Below, in pieces: positions 9,660-20,420 of a DNA stretch of 64,000 nt. The stretch spans positions 930,001-994,000 of the forward strand of contig CAVRED010000007.1 of the NCBI GenBank assembly GCA_963719975.1, in the 5' to 3' direction. The position numbers and the translations under genes were made by a program. Each line of letters starts with the position of its first letter. Within the stretch, counting starts at the first letter, position 1. This DNA comes from Poindextera sp963719975 (GTDB lineage: Bacteria; Pseudomonadota; Alphaproteobacteria; Caulobacterales; Caulobacteraceae). Below the pieces are notes generated by a model. It was not told where the DNA came from. It searched no databases and saw only the letters and a list, made by a program, of their open reading frames with translations.

Positions 9660-11715
9660 TCACCGCGACCAGGCGTAGAGGGCGAACGAGAGCAGGCCGG
9701 CGACGCCGAGCAGCATCACGAACGCATAGTGGTAGACGTAGCCGCTCTGGAAGCGGCCGACGCGGATGCCCAGCCGGTTGGAAAGCCAGGCGACGCCATC
9801 CGGCCCGAGGCCGTCGATGATCTTCTGGTCGCCGCCCTTCCAGAACAGGTCGCCGAGCGCCTTGGCGCCGCGCACGAAGACGAGGTCGTAGAGCTCGTCG
9901 AAGAACCACTTGTTGTAGATGAAGAGGTAGAGCGGCCCGCGGCGGGCGGCGAGCCGCGCGGCCAGGCCCTCGTGCAGGATGTACATGTAGGCGGCGATCA
10001 GGAAGCCCGCGGCCGTCACCGTCAGCGGCGCCCAGACCACCCAGGCCGGCAGCGCATGGATCTGGTCGAGCACGTGGTTGCGTCGCGCCGGTGAAGATGG
10101 CGCCGCGCCAGAAGGCCGCCCTGCCCTCGCCGATGAACTGCTCGACGAACAGGTAGCCGGCGATCGCCGCGCCGATGGCCAGAATCGACGAGCGGGAAGC
10201 GGATCGACCAGCTGGGCTCGTGCGGGTCGAGGGCGTGGGCGTCGTGCCCATGGCCGTGCGCGTCGTGCTCCAGCGGCTCGTCGTGGGTCTCGCCGTGCTC
10301 GGCCTGGACGTGCGCGCCCCAGTGCGGCGTCCCGTGGAAGGTCATGAAGATCAGCCGCCAGGAGTAGAAGGAGGTCAGGCCCGCGGCGAGCACGCCGATC
10401 AGGAAGCCGAAGGCGCCGACGCCCGAGCCCGCGCGCATGGCCGCGTAAGCGGCGTTGATGATGGCGTCCTTGGAGTAGAAGCCGGCGAAGCCGATATCGA
10501 CGCCCGGAAGGCCGAAGCCGGTGATGGCCAGCGTGCCGACCAGCATCACCGCGTAGGTCAGCGGCAGCTTGCGCCAGAGCCCGCCCATGGCCCGCATGTC
10601 CTGCTCGTGGTGCATGGCGGTGATGACGCTGCCGGCGGCGAGGAACAGCAGCGCCTTGAAGAAGGCGTGGGTGAAGAGGTGGAACATCGCCGCCTGATAG
10701 GCGCCGACGCCGGCGGCGATGAACATGTAGCCGAGCTGCGAGCAGGTCGAATAGGCGATCACCCGCTTGATGTCGTTCTGGGCCAGGCCCACGGTCGCGG
10801 CGAAGAGCGCGGTCACCGCGCCGATCACCGTCACGATCTCGCGCGCCACCGGCGCGTACTCGAACATCGGCGAGAGCAGGCAGACCATGTAGACGCCGGC
10901 GGTCACCATGGTCGCGGCATGGATCAGGGCCGAGACCGGCGTCGGGCCCTCCATGGCGTCGGGCAGCCAGGTGTGCAGGAAGAACTGCGCCGACTTGCCC
11001 ATGGCGCCGACGAAGAGCAGCGCGCAGGCGAGGTCGATCCCGCTCCAGTTCCAGCTGGCGAAGCGTCCAGACCTGGTGTGCGTGGGCGGCGACGGCGGGG
11101 AAGACGTCGGCGAAGCGGATCGAGCCGAACATCCAGAAGGTGGTGATGATGCCGAGCACAAAGCCGAAATCGCCGACGCGGTTGACGATGAAGGCTTTGA
11201 TCGCGGCGGCGGAGGCGGTCGGCTTCTTGTACCAGAAGCCGATGAGCAGGTAGCTCGCCAGACCCACGCCCTCCCAGCCGAAGAACAGCTGCATGAAGTC
11301 GGCGGCGGTCACCAGCGCCAGCATGGCGAAGGTGAAGAACGACAGGTAGGCGAAGAAGCGGGGCTTGGAGTCGTCCTCCGCCATGTAGCCCCAGCTGTAG
11401 ATGTGCACGAGCGCCGAGACGGTCGTCACCACCACCAGCATCACCGCCGAAATGCTGTCGATGCGCACCGCCCAGTCGGACTGGAAGGCGCCGACCTGGA
11501 TGAACGGGCGCGAGCTCGGCGATGAACGGCTTGGTCCAGGCCCCGTAGATCACCTGGTAGAAGACGTAGATCGAGAGCCCGAACGCCAGAACCAACAGCC
11601 CGGTGGTGATGCTTTGGGAGACCCGATCCCCGAGCCGGCGGCCGGTCAGCCCGGCGATCGCCGCCCCCAGGAGCGGCGCAAGCACGATGGCCTGGACGAT
11701 GAGGTTGGGGCTCAT
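9660..11715 (-). CDS. nuoL: NADH-quinone oxidoreductase subunit L (four frameshifts)
   Basis: Distal antiporter-like subunit carrying the long lateral helix that braces NuoL, M and N. Markers: YSWGYMAEDDSKPRFFAYL, FFGWEGVGLASYLLIGFWY, NRVGDFGFVLG, FLHTWLPDAMEGPTPVSALI, KRVIAYSTCSQLGYMF and FTHAFFKALLFL. A His-rich loop (HDAHGHGHDAHALDPHE) sits before the C-terminal lateral-helix region. One-base insertions near 11512, 11065, 10187 and 10085 break the frame. Correction gives 683 aa, normal size. It starts 7 bases after nuoK. Confidence 0.9.
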
Positions 11716-11722
11716 CCGCTCC

Positions 11723-12031
11723 CTACCCCTTCATCACGTTGGCGCCGTCGACGGCGATGTCGCCGCGATTGCGGAAGTAGGTGACGATGATGGCCAGGCC
11801 CACGGCCGCCTCGGCGGCGGCCACGGTCAGCACGAACATGGCGTAGATCTGCCCGGTCACCTGATGCAGGTAGACCGAGAACGCCACGAGATTGATGTTC
11901 ACCGCGAGCAGGATCAGCTCGATCGACATCAGGATGACGATGACGTTCTTGCGGTTGATGAAGATGCCGAGCACCCCGATCGTGAACAGGATGGCGGCGA
12001 CCGCGAGATAGTTGGCAAGGCCGACGCTCAT
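11723..12031 (-). CDS. nuoK: NADH-quinone oxidoreductase subunit K
   Basis: 102 aa, three transmembrane helices, intact. It carries the two conserved membrane glutamates, in MSIELILLAVN (helix 2) and in the AAAEAAVGLAI segment (helix 3), that form part of the proton path in complex I. Length is exactly typical. The start overlaps the nuoJ stop in an ATGA, implying translational coupling. Confidence 0.95.
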   Translation of the reverse strand: MSVGLANYLAVAAILFTIGVLGIFINRKNVIVILMSIELILLAVNINLVAFSVYLHQVTGQIYAMFVLTVAAAEAAVGLAIIVTYFRNRGDIAVDGANVMKG

Positions 12032-12639
12032 TCGGGGAGCCCCTCCCCGCTCTTGATCTGAACGAGCTGCATGCCGGAGGCAGGCGTCCGGGCGGTCTGC
12101 TCGGCGATGCTCTGGCGGCGCACGTAGGTGCGGTGGCGCAGCGTCAGCACGATCGCGCCGATCATGGCGACCAGCAGGATCAGGCCGGCGGCCTGGAAGA
12201 AGTAGACGTAGTCGGTGTAGAGCACCCGCCCGATCGCCTCGGCGTTGGTCACCGAGCTGGGCGCGAGCGGCGTTGCGCCCGCCGCGGCGCCGCGGTTGGC
12301 CACGCCGACCGAGACCGCCGCCATCTCGACCACCAGGATGAGAGCGACGATGGCGCCGATCGGCAGGTAGCGGGTGAATCCGGCGCGCAGCTGGGCGAAG
12401 TCGACGTCCAGCATCATCACGACGAACAGGAAGAGGACCGCGACGGCGCCGACGTAGACGACCACCAGGATCATGGCGAGGAACTCCGCGCCCAGGAGCA
12501 CGAAGAGGCCCGCCGCCGAGAAGAAGGCCGCGATCAGGAACAGCACCGAGTGCACGGGATTGCGCGCGCTGATGACGAGCAGGGCCGAGCCCAGCGTCAC
12601 CGCCGCCAAGATGTAGAAGGCAATCGCCTGCAAGGCCAT
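12028..12639 (-). CDS. nuoJ: NADH-quinone oxidoreductase subunit J
   Basis: 203 aa, five predicted helices, intact. The helix AMILVVVYVGAVAVLFLFVVMML is the pi-bulge helix 3 of NuoJ that links quinone chemistry to pumping. I chose the ATG of MALQAIAFY because the upstream extension of the open frame is Arg/Ser-rich shadow sequence overlapping nuoI. The hydrophilic tail after YFFQAAGLILLVAMIGAIVLTL is somewhat longer than in E. coli. The gene follows nuoI after 85 bases, the largest gap between neighbouring nuo genes here, and overlaps nuoK. Confidence 0.93.
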   Translation of the reverse strand: MALQAIAFYILAAVTLGSALLVISARNPVHSVLFLIAAFFSAAGLFVLLGAEFLAMILVVVYVGAVAVLFLFVVMMLDVDFAQLRAGFTRYLPIGAIVALILVVEMAAVSVGVANRGAAAGATPLAPSSVTNAEAIGRVLYTDYVYFFQAAGLILLVAMIGAIVLTLRHRTYVRRQSIAEQTARTPASGMQLVQIKSGEGLPE

Positions 12640-12724
12640 TGAGCCGTCCACGCTCCCCTTACAACTCAACCCAGGGCGGGGCAGCTTGCGCCCCGCGTTC
12701 CCCGCGCAACTCAATGACCGCCTC

Positions 12725-13223
12725 TTAGCGATAGGGCGCATCCAGTTCCAGGTTCTTCGCGATCTCGCGCTCCCAGCGGTCGCCGTTATCGAGCAGCCGC
12801 TGCTTGTCGTAGTAGAGCTCCTCGCGGGTCTCGACCGCATACTCGGTGTTCGGCCCCTCGACGATGGCGTCCACCGGGCAGGCCTCCTGGCAGAGGCCGC
12901 AGTAGATGCACTTGACCATGTCGATGTCGTAGCGCGTCGTGCGGCGCGAGCCGTCCTCGCGCGGCTCGGCCTCGATGTAGATCGCCTGGGCCGGGACAAA
13001 TCGCCTCGCAGAGCTTGCAGGCGATGCAGCGCTCCTCGCCGTTCGGGTAGCGGCGCAGCGCATGCTCGCCGCGGAAGCGAGGCGATTGCGGGTTGCGCTC
13101 GTGCGGGTACTGGACGGTCGTCTTCGGCGCCCAGAGATGCTTGAGGGCCAAGCCAAAGCCCCCGACGAAGTCCATGAGCGCGGCGCCCCGTGCGGCCTGG
13201 CTGATGCGTTCGGCGAAGCTCAT
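12725..13223 (-). CDS. nuoI: NADH-quinone oxidoreductase subunit I, 2x[4Fe-4S] ferredoxin-like (one frameshift)
   Basis: Carries clusters N6a and N6b on the way to NuoB. Two CxxCxxCxxxCP motifs are present: CIACKLCEAICP, and CIYCGLCQEACP after the break. An extra A near 13000 shifts the frame between CEAICP and AQAIYIEAEPR. Removal gives 165 aa, normal for the alphaproteobacterial/mitochondrial (NDUFS8) type. It begins 13 bases after nuoH. Confidence 0.92.
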
Positions 13224-13236
13224 CGGCGATCTCCCA

Positions 13237-14298
13237 CTAGCCCATGTACACGCGCCAGCCGGCGACGAGCGCCACGGCGACGAGGGAGATGGGCAGGAAC
13301 ACCTTCCAGCCCAGGCGCATGAGCTGGTCGTAGCGGTATCGGGGTACGATCGCCTTCACCACCGCGAACAGGAAGAAGAAGAAGACGATCTTGAGCCACG
13401 AACCAGGCGAGGCCGAACAGGCTCGCGGCCGTCGGGGCCCATGAGGCGAGGAAGGGGGTCGGGAACGGCGCCTGCCAGCCGCCGAAGAAGAGCACGCTGA
13501 TCAGCCCGCAGAGCAGGATGATGTTCATGTACTCGCCCATCATGAACAGCAGGTACGGCGTCGAGGAGTATTCGACCTGGTAGCCGGCCACGAGTTCGGA
13601 CTCGGCCTCGGAAAGGTCGAATGGCGGGCGGTTGGTCTCGGCCAGCGACGAGACGAAGAAGATCACCGCCATCGGGATCATCACCAGCGCCAGCGGCAAG
13701 CCCTTCGAGGCCCCGTCCGCCGAGCACGTTCCAGTTCCAGAACCCGCCGCCCTGCTCGGCCACGATGGTCTGCAGGTTCATCGAGCCGGCGAGCACGATC
13801 ACGGTGACGATCACAAATCCGATCGAGACCTCGTAGCTCACCATCTGCGCGGCGGAACGCAGCGCGCCGAGGAACGGATACTTCGAGTTCGAAGCCCATC
13901 CGCCCATGATCACGCCGTAGACGCCGAGCGAGGAGATGGCGAACAGGTAGAGCACGCCGACGTTGATGTTCGACACCACCCACCCGGGCGCGAGCGGTAA
14001 CGCCGCCCAGGCCCCCAGCGCCAGAGTGACGATGAAGACCGGCGCCATCAGGAAGATCAGCTTGTCGGCGCCGTCGGGGATGACGATTTCCTTGATCAGG
14101 AACTTCCCGGCGTCGGCGAAGAGCTGGAACAGTGCCGAACGGCCCGACGACGTTCGGGCCTTTGCGCATCTGAACCCCGGCCCAGATCTTGCTGTCGGAC
14201 CAGAGCACGACGACCACGCCGAGGAGTACGCCGACCAGGACCACCACGATCTGCGCCACGGTCAGCACCGTCCAGCCGATGGGCGAGGACCAGTCCAT
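13237..14298 (-). CDS. nuoH: NADH-quinone oxidoreductase subunit H (three frameshifts)
   Basis: Eight-helix membrane subunit forming the quinone chamber with NuoB and NuoD. Markers: KIWAGVQMRKGPNVVGPFG, GVIMGGWASNSKYPFLGALRSAAQMVSYE and SLAETNRPPFDLSEAESELVAGYQVEYSS, including the acidic loop around the quinone site. One-base insertions near 14137, 13708 and 13400 break the frame; correction gives 352 aa. The true C-terminus ends ...GWRVYMG at the stop 13237-13239. Confidence 0.9.
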
Positions 14299-14301
14299 GG
14301 G

Positions 14302-16365
14302 CTACTCCGCGGCCAGGGGGTGGCCGCTGCGGGCGGCGGCGACGCTGGCTGAGCACTCGGCCATGGTCACGCTCGCCCGCGCGATCGGGTTGGTGAAGTA
14401 GAAGTCCTTGATTGGACAAGTGAAAGGGGCGTCCGATAGGTCGCCCTTCGCGCCGACCTTGGCGAGGTCCAGCGCGGCGCCGCTCGTCGCATGGTCGACC
14501 TGGCCGAAGCTCGGATGATCGGCGAACAAGCGATCGCGCAGCTGGTCGAGGGTGTCGTAGGGCAGCGTCGCGCCGAGGCGATCGGAGAGCGCCCGGATGA
14601 TCGCCCAGTCCTCCCGCGCCTCGCCCTTCGGAAACACCGCCCGCTCGCCGAACTGCGGCCGGCCCTCGGTGTTCACGTAGAGGCCGTCCTTCTCGGTGTA
14701 GGCGGCGCCCGGCAGGATGACGTCGGCGCGGTGCGCGCCCTGGTCGCCATGCGCGCCAATGTAGACGACGAATGCATCGCTGCCGGACAGGTCGATCTCG
14801 TCGGCGCCGAGCAGGACGAGGACGTCCAGGGCGCCTTTCTTGACCATCGCCTGCGCGTCCAGCCCGCCATCGGCCGGGACGAAGCCCAGGTCGAGGCCGC
14901 CGACGCGGCTCGCGGCCGAATGCAACACGTTGAAGCCGTTCCAGCCGTCGGCGATCACGCCGACTTTCGCGCCCAGCTCGGCGGCGAGCGCCAGCACAGC
15001 CGCGCCGTCTTCACGCGCCAGCGCGCCGGCCCCGAGGATGATCGCCGGTTTGGCCGCGTCCTTCAGCGTCTTGGCAAAGCCGGAACGCGCGTTGATCAGG
15101 TCGGCGATCGAGGCCGGGCCGGCGCCCAGGTGCTCGTAGCGGTAGGTGAGGTCGGCCGCCTCGCCGATCAGCCCGACCGGCAGGTTGCGCCAGAGCCAGC
15201 TCTTGCGGATGCGCGCGTTCAGAACCGGCGCTTCCAGCCGCGGGTTGGTCCCGATCAGCAACAGCGCGTCGCACTCGTCGAGCCCGGCGATGGTCGTGTT
15301 GAACAGCCAGCTTTCGCGAGGCCCGGCGCCGACCTTCGCCCCGTCCTGGCGGCAATCGAGGCTCTTCACGCCCAGCTTGGCGAAGAGGTCGAGCGCGGCC
15401 TTCATCAATTCGGCGTCCTGCAGGTCGCCAGCGATGACGCCGACACGGTCCGGCGCGGTTCCCGTGATCTTGGCGGCCACGGCGTCGAAGGCCTCGCCCC
15501 AGGTCGCGGCCGTCAGCTTGCCGCCCCGGCGCACATACGGGCGATCGAGGCGTTGGCGCATCAGGCCGTCGCAGGCGTAGCGCGTCTTGTCCGAGATCCA
15601 CTCCTCGTTGATCGCGTCGTTGGTGCGCGGCAGCACGCGCATCACCTCGTTACCCCGCGCATCGACCCGGATCGCCGCGCCCATGGCGTCCATAACGTCG
15701 ACACTCTCGGTCTTGGTCAGCTCCCAAGGGCGGGCGTTGAAGGCGTAGGGCTTGGAGGTCAATGCGCCGACCGGGCAGAGGTCGATCACATTGGCGGAGA
15801 GTTCGCTGGTGACCGCCTGGTCGAGGTAGGTGGTGATCTCGACATCCTCGCCGCGCGAGATCAGCCCGATCTCCGCCTGGCCGGCCACCTCGGTGATGAA
15901 GCGCACGCAGCGGGTGCACTGGATGCAACGGGTCATCACCGTCTTGATCAGCGGACCCATGTACTTCTCTTCGACCGCCCGCTTGTTCTCGACGTAGCGG
16001 GTGGAGTTGCGGCCAAAGCCCATCGACTGGTCCTGCAGGTCGCACTCCCCGCCCTGGTCGCAGATCGGGCAGTCGAGCGGGTGATTGATGAGCAGGAACT
16101 CCATCACCCCTTCGCGGGCCTTCTTCACCATCGGCGTGTTGGTGAAGATCTCCTGGCCCTCGGCGGCCGGCAGCGCGCAGGAGGCCTGCGGCTTCGGCGG
16201 CCCCGGTTTCACCTCGACCAGGCACATGCGGCAGTTGCCGGCGATCGACAGCCGCTCGTGGTAGCAGAAGCGCGGGATCTCCTCGCCGGCGAGCTCGGCC
16301 ACTTGCAGCACCGTCATCCCGGGCTGGAACTCGACCTCGACGCCGTTGACCTTGGCCACGGGCAT
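14302..16365 (-). CDS. nuoG: NADH-quinone oxidoreductase subunit G (Fe-S)
   Basis: 687 aa, intact, the shorter mitochondrial-type (NDUFS1-like) form. The N-terminal ferredoxin domain binds a 2Fe-2S cluster (FCYHERLSIAGNCRMCLVEV with the later SCALP Cys). HPLDCPICDQGGECDLQD gives the His/Cys ligands of N5, and CIQCTRCVRF with a later CPVGAL supplies N4. The remainder is the molybdopterin-oxidoreductase-like domain, which in this family does not bind Mo. The gene follows the TM2 protein gene after 17 bases and precedes nuoH by 3. Confidence 0.95.
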   Translation of the reverse strand: MPVAKVNGVEVEFQPGMTVLQVAELAGEEIPRFCYHERLSIAGNCRMCLVEVKPGPPKPQASCALPAAEGQEIFTNTPMVKKAREGVMEFLLINHPLDCPICDQGGECDLQDQSMGFGRNSTRYVENKRAVEEKYMGPLIKTVMTRCIQCTRCVRFITEVAGQAEIGLISRGEDVEITTYLDQAVTSELSANVIDLCPVGALTSKPYAFNARPWELTKTESVDVMDAMGAAIRVDARGNEVMRVLPRTNDAINEEWISDKTRYACDGLMRQRLDRPYVRRGGKLTAATWGEAFDAVAAKITGTAPDRVGVIAGDLQDAELMKAALDLFAKLGVKSLDCRQDGAKVGAGPRESWLFNTTIAGLDECDALLLIGTNPRLEAPVLNARIRKSWLWRNLPVGLIGEAADLTYRYEHLGAGPASIADLINARSGFAKTLKDAAKPAIILGAGALAREDGAAVLALAAELGAKVGVIADGWNGFNVLHSAASRVGGLDLGFVPADGGLDAQAMVKKGALDVLVLLGADEIDLSGSDAFVVYIGAHGDQGAHRADVILPGAAYTEKDGLYVNTEGRPQFGERAVFPKGEAREDWAIIRALSDRLGATLPYDTLDQLRDRLFADHPSFGQVDHATSGAALDLAKVGAKGDLSDAPFTCPIKDFYFTNPIARASVTMAECSASVAAARSGHPLAAE

Positions 16366-16382
16366 TTATTCGCGCGCTCCGC

Positions 16383-16820
16383 TCAGAACCACGTCCGGTC
16401 CCCCACCACGTAGTCCTCGTAGAACTGCTGGTCCGACTTGGTCAGGTAGATGATGAACTCGATGAACGCGATGACCCAGTTCGCCAGGGCTGGAAAGATC
16501 AGAAGCCAGCCGACCGTTCCCATGAGCAGCATGATGATGCCGGCGTTGGTCTTGCCCAGGTAGAACTTGTGGATGCCCCAGTGGCCGAGGAAGAAGGCCA
16601 GCACCGCCGCGACGATGCGGTTCTTGTCGCCCGTCGACGGCAGCACGTAGATCCCGGTCGCAGCCCCGTTTTCGACCTGGAAGTCGACCACGGTTCCCGG
16701 GACCACGGCGGTGTAGCCGCCTTGCAGGGCCGCGCGAGCGAAGGTGTAGCGCTGGCCGTCGTCGCCGCTGATCAGGCCGGCGCCGGTCGTCGCAGCGTAG
16801 CTTAAGACCCTGCCGCGCAT
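16383..16820 (-). CDS. Cold-shock-like/OB N-terminal plus TM2 domain membrane protein in the nuo operon
   Basis: 145 aa. Residues 1-60 (GRVLSYAATTGAGLISGDDGQ...PGTVVDFQVENG) read like a cold-shock/OB-type small beta-barrel. Residues about 68-130 are a TM2 domain: a short loop, then two membrane helices with the characteristic LGHWGIHKFYLGKTNAGIIML segment between them. TM2 proteins have no firmly known role in bacteria. It sits between the second nuoF and nuoG with 4 and 17 base gaps, so it must be co-transcribed with complex I. Accessory or assembly factor of complex I is a possibility, but only context suggests it. Confidence 0.8.
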   Translation of the reverse strand: MRGRVLSYAATTGAGLISGDDGQRYTFARAALQGGYTAVVPGTVVDFQVENGAATGIYVLPSTGDKNRIVAAVLAFFLGHWGIHKFYLGKTNAGIIMLLMGTVGWLLIFPALANWVIAFIEFIIYLTKSDQQFYEDYVVGDRTWF

Positions 16821-16824
16821 CGCC

Positions 16825-18138
16825 CTACTCCGCCGCGATCAGGGCCGCGCCCTGCACATGCGGCCGGCGCGCGCGATAGCTCATGATCCGGTCCTCGACC
16901 TCGTGCCGGAAGTGGCGGAACAGGCCCTGGATCGGCCAGGCGGCGAAGTCGCCGAGACCGCAGATCGTGTGGCCCTCCACTTCCGACGCCAGGTCGAGCA
17001 GCATGTCGATCTCGCGCATCTCGGCTTCGCCCGAGGCCATGCGCTCCATGATCCGCCACATCCAGCCGGTCCCTTCCCGGCACGGCGTGCACTGGCCACA
17101 GCTCTCGTGCTTGTAGAAGTAGCTTAGCCGCGCAATGGCCCGCACGAGGTCGGTGTCACGGTCCATGACGATCACCGAGCCGGAGCCCAGGGCGGTCTTC
17201 AGGTCGCGCAGGGAGTCGTAGTCCATCAGCGCTTCCTCGGCCTGATAGGCCGGGATCATCGGCGTCGAGCCGCCGCCCGGCAGCACGGCCTTGAGGTTTC
17301 CCCAACCGCCGCGCACGCCGCCGGCATGCTCCTCGATCAGCTGGCGCAGGGGGACCGACATGGCCTCCTCGACATTGCACGGCGCATTCACGTGCCCGGA
17401 GACGCTGATGACCTTGGTGCCCTCATTGCGCGGCCGGCCGAAGCTGGCGAACCAGGCGGCGCCGCGGCGCAGGATCGTTCCCACCACCGCGATGGTCTCG
17501 ACGTTGTTCACCGCCGTCGGGCAACCGTAGAGGCCGGCAAGAGCCGGGAAAGGCGGCCGCAGGCGCGGCTGGCCCTTCTTGCCCTCCAAGCTCTCCAAGA
17601 GGGCCGTCTCCTCGCCGCAGATGTAGGCGCCGCCGCCGTGGCTGACGAAGAGCTCGAAGTCCCAGCCATGGATGTTGCCCGGCCCGATCAGGCGCGCGGC
17701 GTAGGCCTCGGCGATGGCCGCCTCGAGCCGCTCGCGCTCGGCGACATATTCGCCGCGGATGTAGACGTAGGCCGACCGCGCCCCGATCGCCCGGCCCGCG
17801 AGCAGGCAGCCCTCGATCAGCAGGTGCGGGTCATTGCGGATGATTTCCCGGTCCTTGCAGGCGCCCGGCTCGCTCTCGTCGGCGTTGACCACCAGATAGT
17901 GGTCGCGTCCGTCATCCTTTGGGATGAGGCTCCACTTTTGCCAGGCCGGGAACCCGGCCCCGCCGCGCCCGCGCAGGCCGGACGCCTTGATTTGGGCGAT
18001 GATCCAGTCGGGGCCATAGGCGACCATCTCCGGCGCGCCGTTCCAGCAACCGCGACGGCGCGCGCCGTCGAGGCCAGGGTCGTGGCGCCCGTTGAGGTTG
18101 GTGAAGATCCGGTCCCTGTCGGCGAGCAGCGCGGCCAT
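16825..18138 (-). CDS. Second NuoF-like NADH dehydrogenase flavoprotein (tandem paralogue)
   Basis: 437 aa. It keeps the FMN/NADH site (GLRGRGGAGF, NADESEPGACKDREI, CGEETALLESLEG) and the N3 [4Fe-4S] ligands (ESCGQCTPC and HTICGLGD), so it looks functional. It is clearly homologous over its whole length to the adjacent nuoF, roughly two thirds identical by eye, but differs throughout, for example AWQKWSLIPKDD where the first copy has TGLKWTFMPKT. It starts 4 bases after nuoF and ends 4 bases before the TM2 gene. Candidate roles: alternative flavoprotein for complex I, or subunit of another NADH-dependent complex. Start at the ATG of MAALLADRDR; an in-frame extension upstream overlaps nuoF. 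Confidence 0.88.
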   Translation of the reverse strand: MAALLADRDRIFTNLNGRHDPGLDGARRRGCWNGAPEMVAYGPDWIIAQIKASGLRGRGGAGFPAWQKWSLIPKDDGRDHYLVVNADESEPGACKDREIIRNDPHLLIEGCLLAGRAIGARSAYVYIRGEYVAERERLEAAIAEAYAARLIGPGNIHGWDFELFVSHGGGAYICGEETALLESLEGKKGQPRLRPPFPALAGLYGCPTAVNNVETIAVVGTILRRGAAWFASFGRPRNEGTKVISVSGHVNAPCNVEEAMSVPLRQLIEEHAGGVRGGWGNLKAVLPGGGSTPMIPAYQAEEALMDYDSLRDLKTALGSGSVIVMDRDTDLVRAIARLSYFYKHESCGQCTPCREGTGWMWRIMERMASGEAEMREIDMLLDLASEVEGHTICGLGDFAAWPIQGLFRHFRHEVEDRIMSYRARRPHVQGAALIAAE

Positions 18139-18142
18139 CGCC

Positions 18143-19467
<1,325 letters not shown>

Positions 19468-19468
<1 letters not shown>

Positions 19469-19761
19469 CAGCCCCTCCCCTCGCCCGCGTCGCTCAGCGC
19501 CGGCATCGAGAGGTCATGGGTCCTGGCCCAGCGCCTGCGGCGCAGCACGCCCACCACAAGCATCACCCAGCCGATGGCGATCAACACCGTCGAGCCGACG
19601 AGGAGCGGGAAGAACAGCGAGGCGAACGGGGCGGCTTGCCCGACGAACTGAGTCACGCCCAAAAGCGCGATGCCGACGGCGGCGACGATGACGCCTCGAC
19701 GGCTCCAGGGCTGGCCGGCGGCGCGAAGCTCGGCGCGGAACGTCTCGATGTCGCTGCTCAC
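19468..19761 (-). CDS. Small two-helix membrane protein between nuoE and nuoF
   Basis: 97 aa with a GTG start (VSSDIETFRAEL), overlapping the nuoE stop as GTGA; its own stop overlaps the nuoF start as ATGA. A short polar N-terminus is followed by two hydrophobic helices (GVIVAAVGIALLGVTQFVG and FFPLLVGSTVLIAIGWVMLVVGVL) and a basic RRRRWAR cytoplasmic segment. No family recognised. The tight coupling on both sides implies production together with the NADH module; it could be an accessory or assembly protein. No homologue is known to me. Confidence 0.65.
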
Positions 19762-20420
19762 GAGGCGGTCTCCGGCGCGTTCGGCAGCGTCTTGATCGGC
19801 TTGGCCGCAGAGCCGTCGTAGAGCGCAGGATCGGTCAGCGTCTGCGCTCCGCCGGCCGGCTCGGAGGTGTGGCGGCCGGCGTAGGAGCCGGGCTTCGGCG
19901 TCTTGCCGGCGGCGAAGTCGTCTATGATCTGGGCCAGCGTCTCCGGCGTCAGGTCCTCGTAGTAGTAGTCGTTGATCTGGGCCATCGGCGCGTTGGCGCA
20001 AGCGCCGAGGCACTCGACCTCTTCCCAGGTGAACTTGCCATCGGCGGAGACGTGGTCCTTCTCCCCGAGCTTCTTGCGGCAGATGGCCATCAGGTCGTTT
20101 GCGCCGCGCAGCATGCAGGGCGTCGTGCCGCACACCTGGATCAGCGCTGTCGTCCCCACCGGGGCAAGCTCGAACATCGTGTAAAAGGTCGCGACCTCGA
20201 ACACGCGGATCGCCGGCATGCCCAGCAGTTCGGCCACGCCGCGGATGGCGGGCTCGGAGACCCAGCCCTCCTGCTTCTGCACCAGCCAGAGGATCGGGAT
20301 CACCGCCGACTGCTGACGGCCTTGCGGGTATTTCGCGATCCACTCCTTCGCCGCCTTCAGGGTGGCGGGCTTGAATGCGAAGCTCGCGGGCTGTTCCTTG
20401 GTCAGGCGGCGAACGCTCAC
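19758..20420 (-). CDS. nuoE: NADH-quinone oxidoreductase subunit E, 2Fe-2S thioredoxin-like
   Basis: 220 aa with a GTG start (VSVRRLTKEQ) overlapping the nuoD stop as GTGA. Carries cluster N1a: VCGTTPCMLRG (first two Cys) and CLGACANAP (last two). N-terminal helices match the usual SAVIPILWLVQKQEGW pattern. A C-terminal Pro/Gly/Thr-rich tail after the thioredoxin fold is longer than in E. coli, typical for alphaproteobacteria. Confidence 0.93.
   Translation of the reverse strand: MSVRRLTKEQPASFAFKPATLKAAKEWIAKYPQGRQQSAVIPILWLVQKQEGWVSEPAIRGVAELLGMPAIRVFEVATFYTMFELAPVGTTALIQVCGTTPCMLRGANDLMAICRKKLGEKDHVSADGKFTWEEVECLGACANAPMAQINDYYYEDLTPETLAQIIDDFAAGKTPKPGSYAGRHTSEPAGGAQTLTDPALYDGSAAKPIKTLPNAPETAS

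Noticed and set aside
9740..10100. Programmed frameshifting in nuoL/nuoM/nuoN
   Set aside because: There are no slippery heptamers with downstream structures at the breaks, and breaks occur at many unrelated positions and in many genes.
3484..14298. Gene decay of the complex I operon and rnj
   Set aside because: The breaks are single-base, repair to normal lengths, and do not show stop-codon or missense decay between them. Sequence error is simpler.
14491..16413. 640-aa plus-strand open frame opposite nuoG
   Set aside because: nuoG is intact with all Fe-S motifs; the opposite frame is a high-GC shadow lacking recognisable domains.
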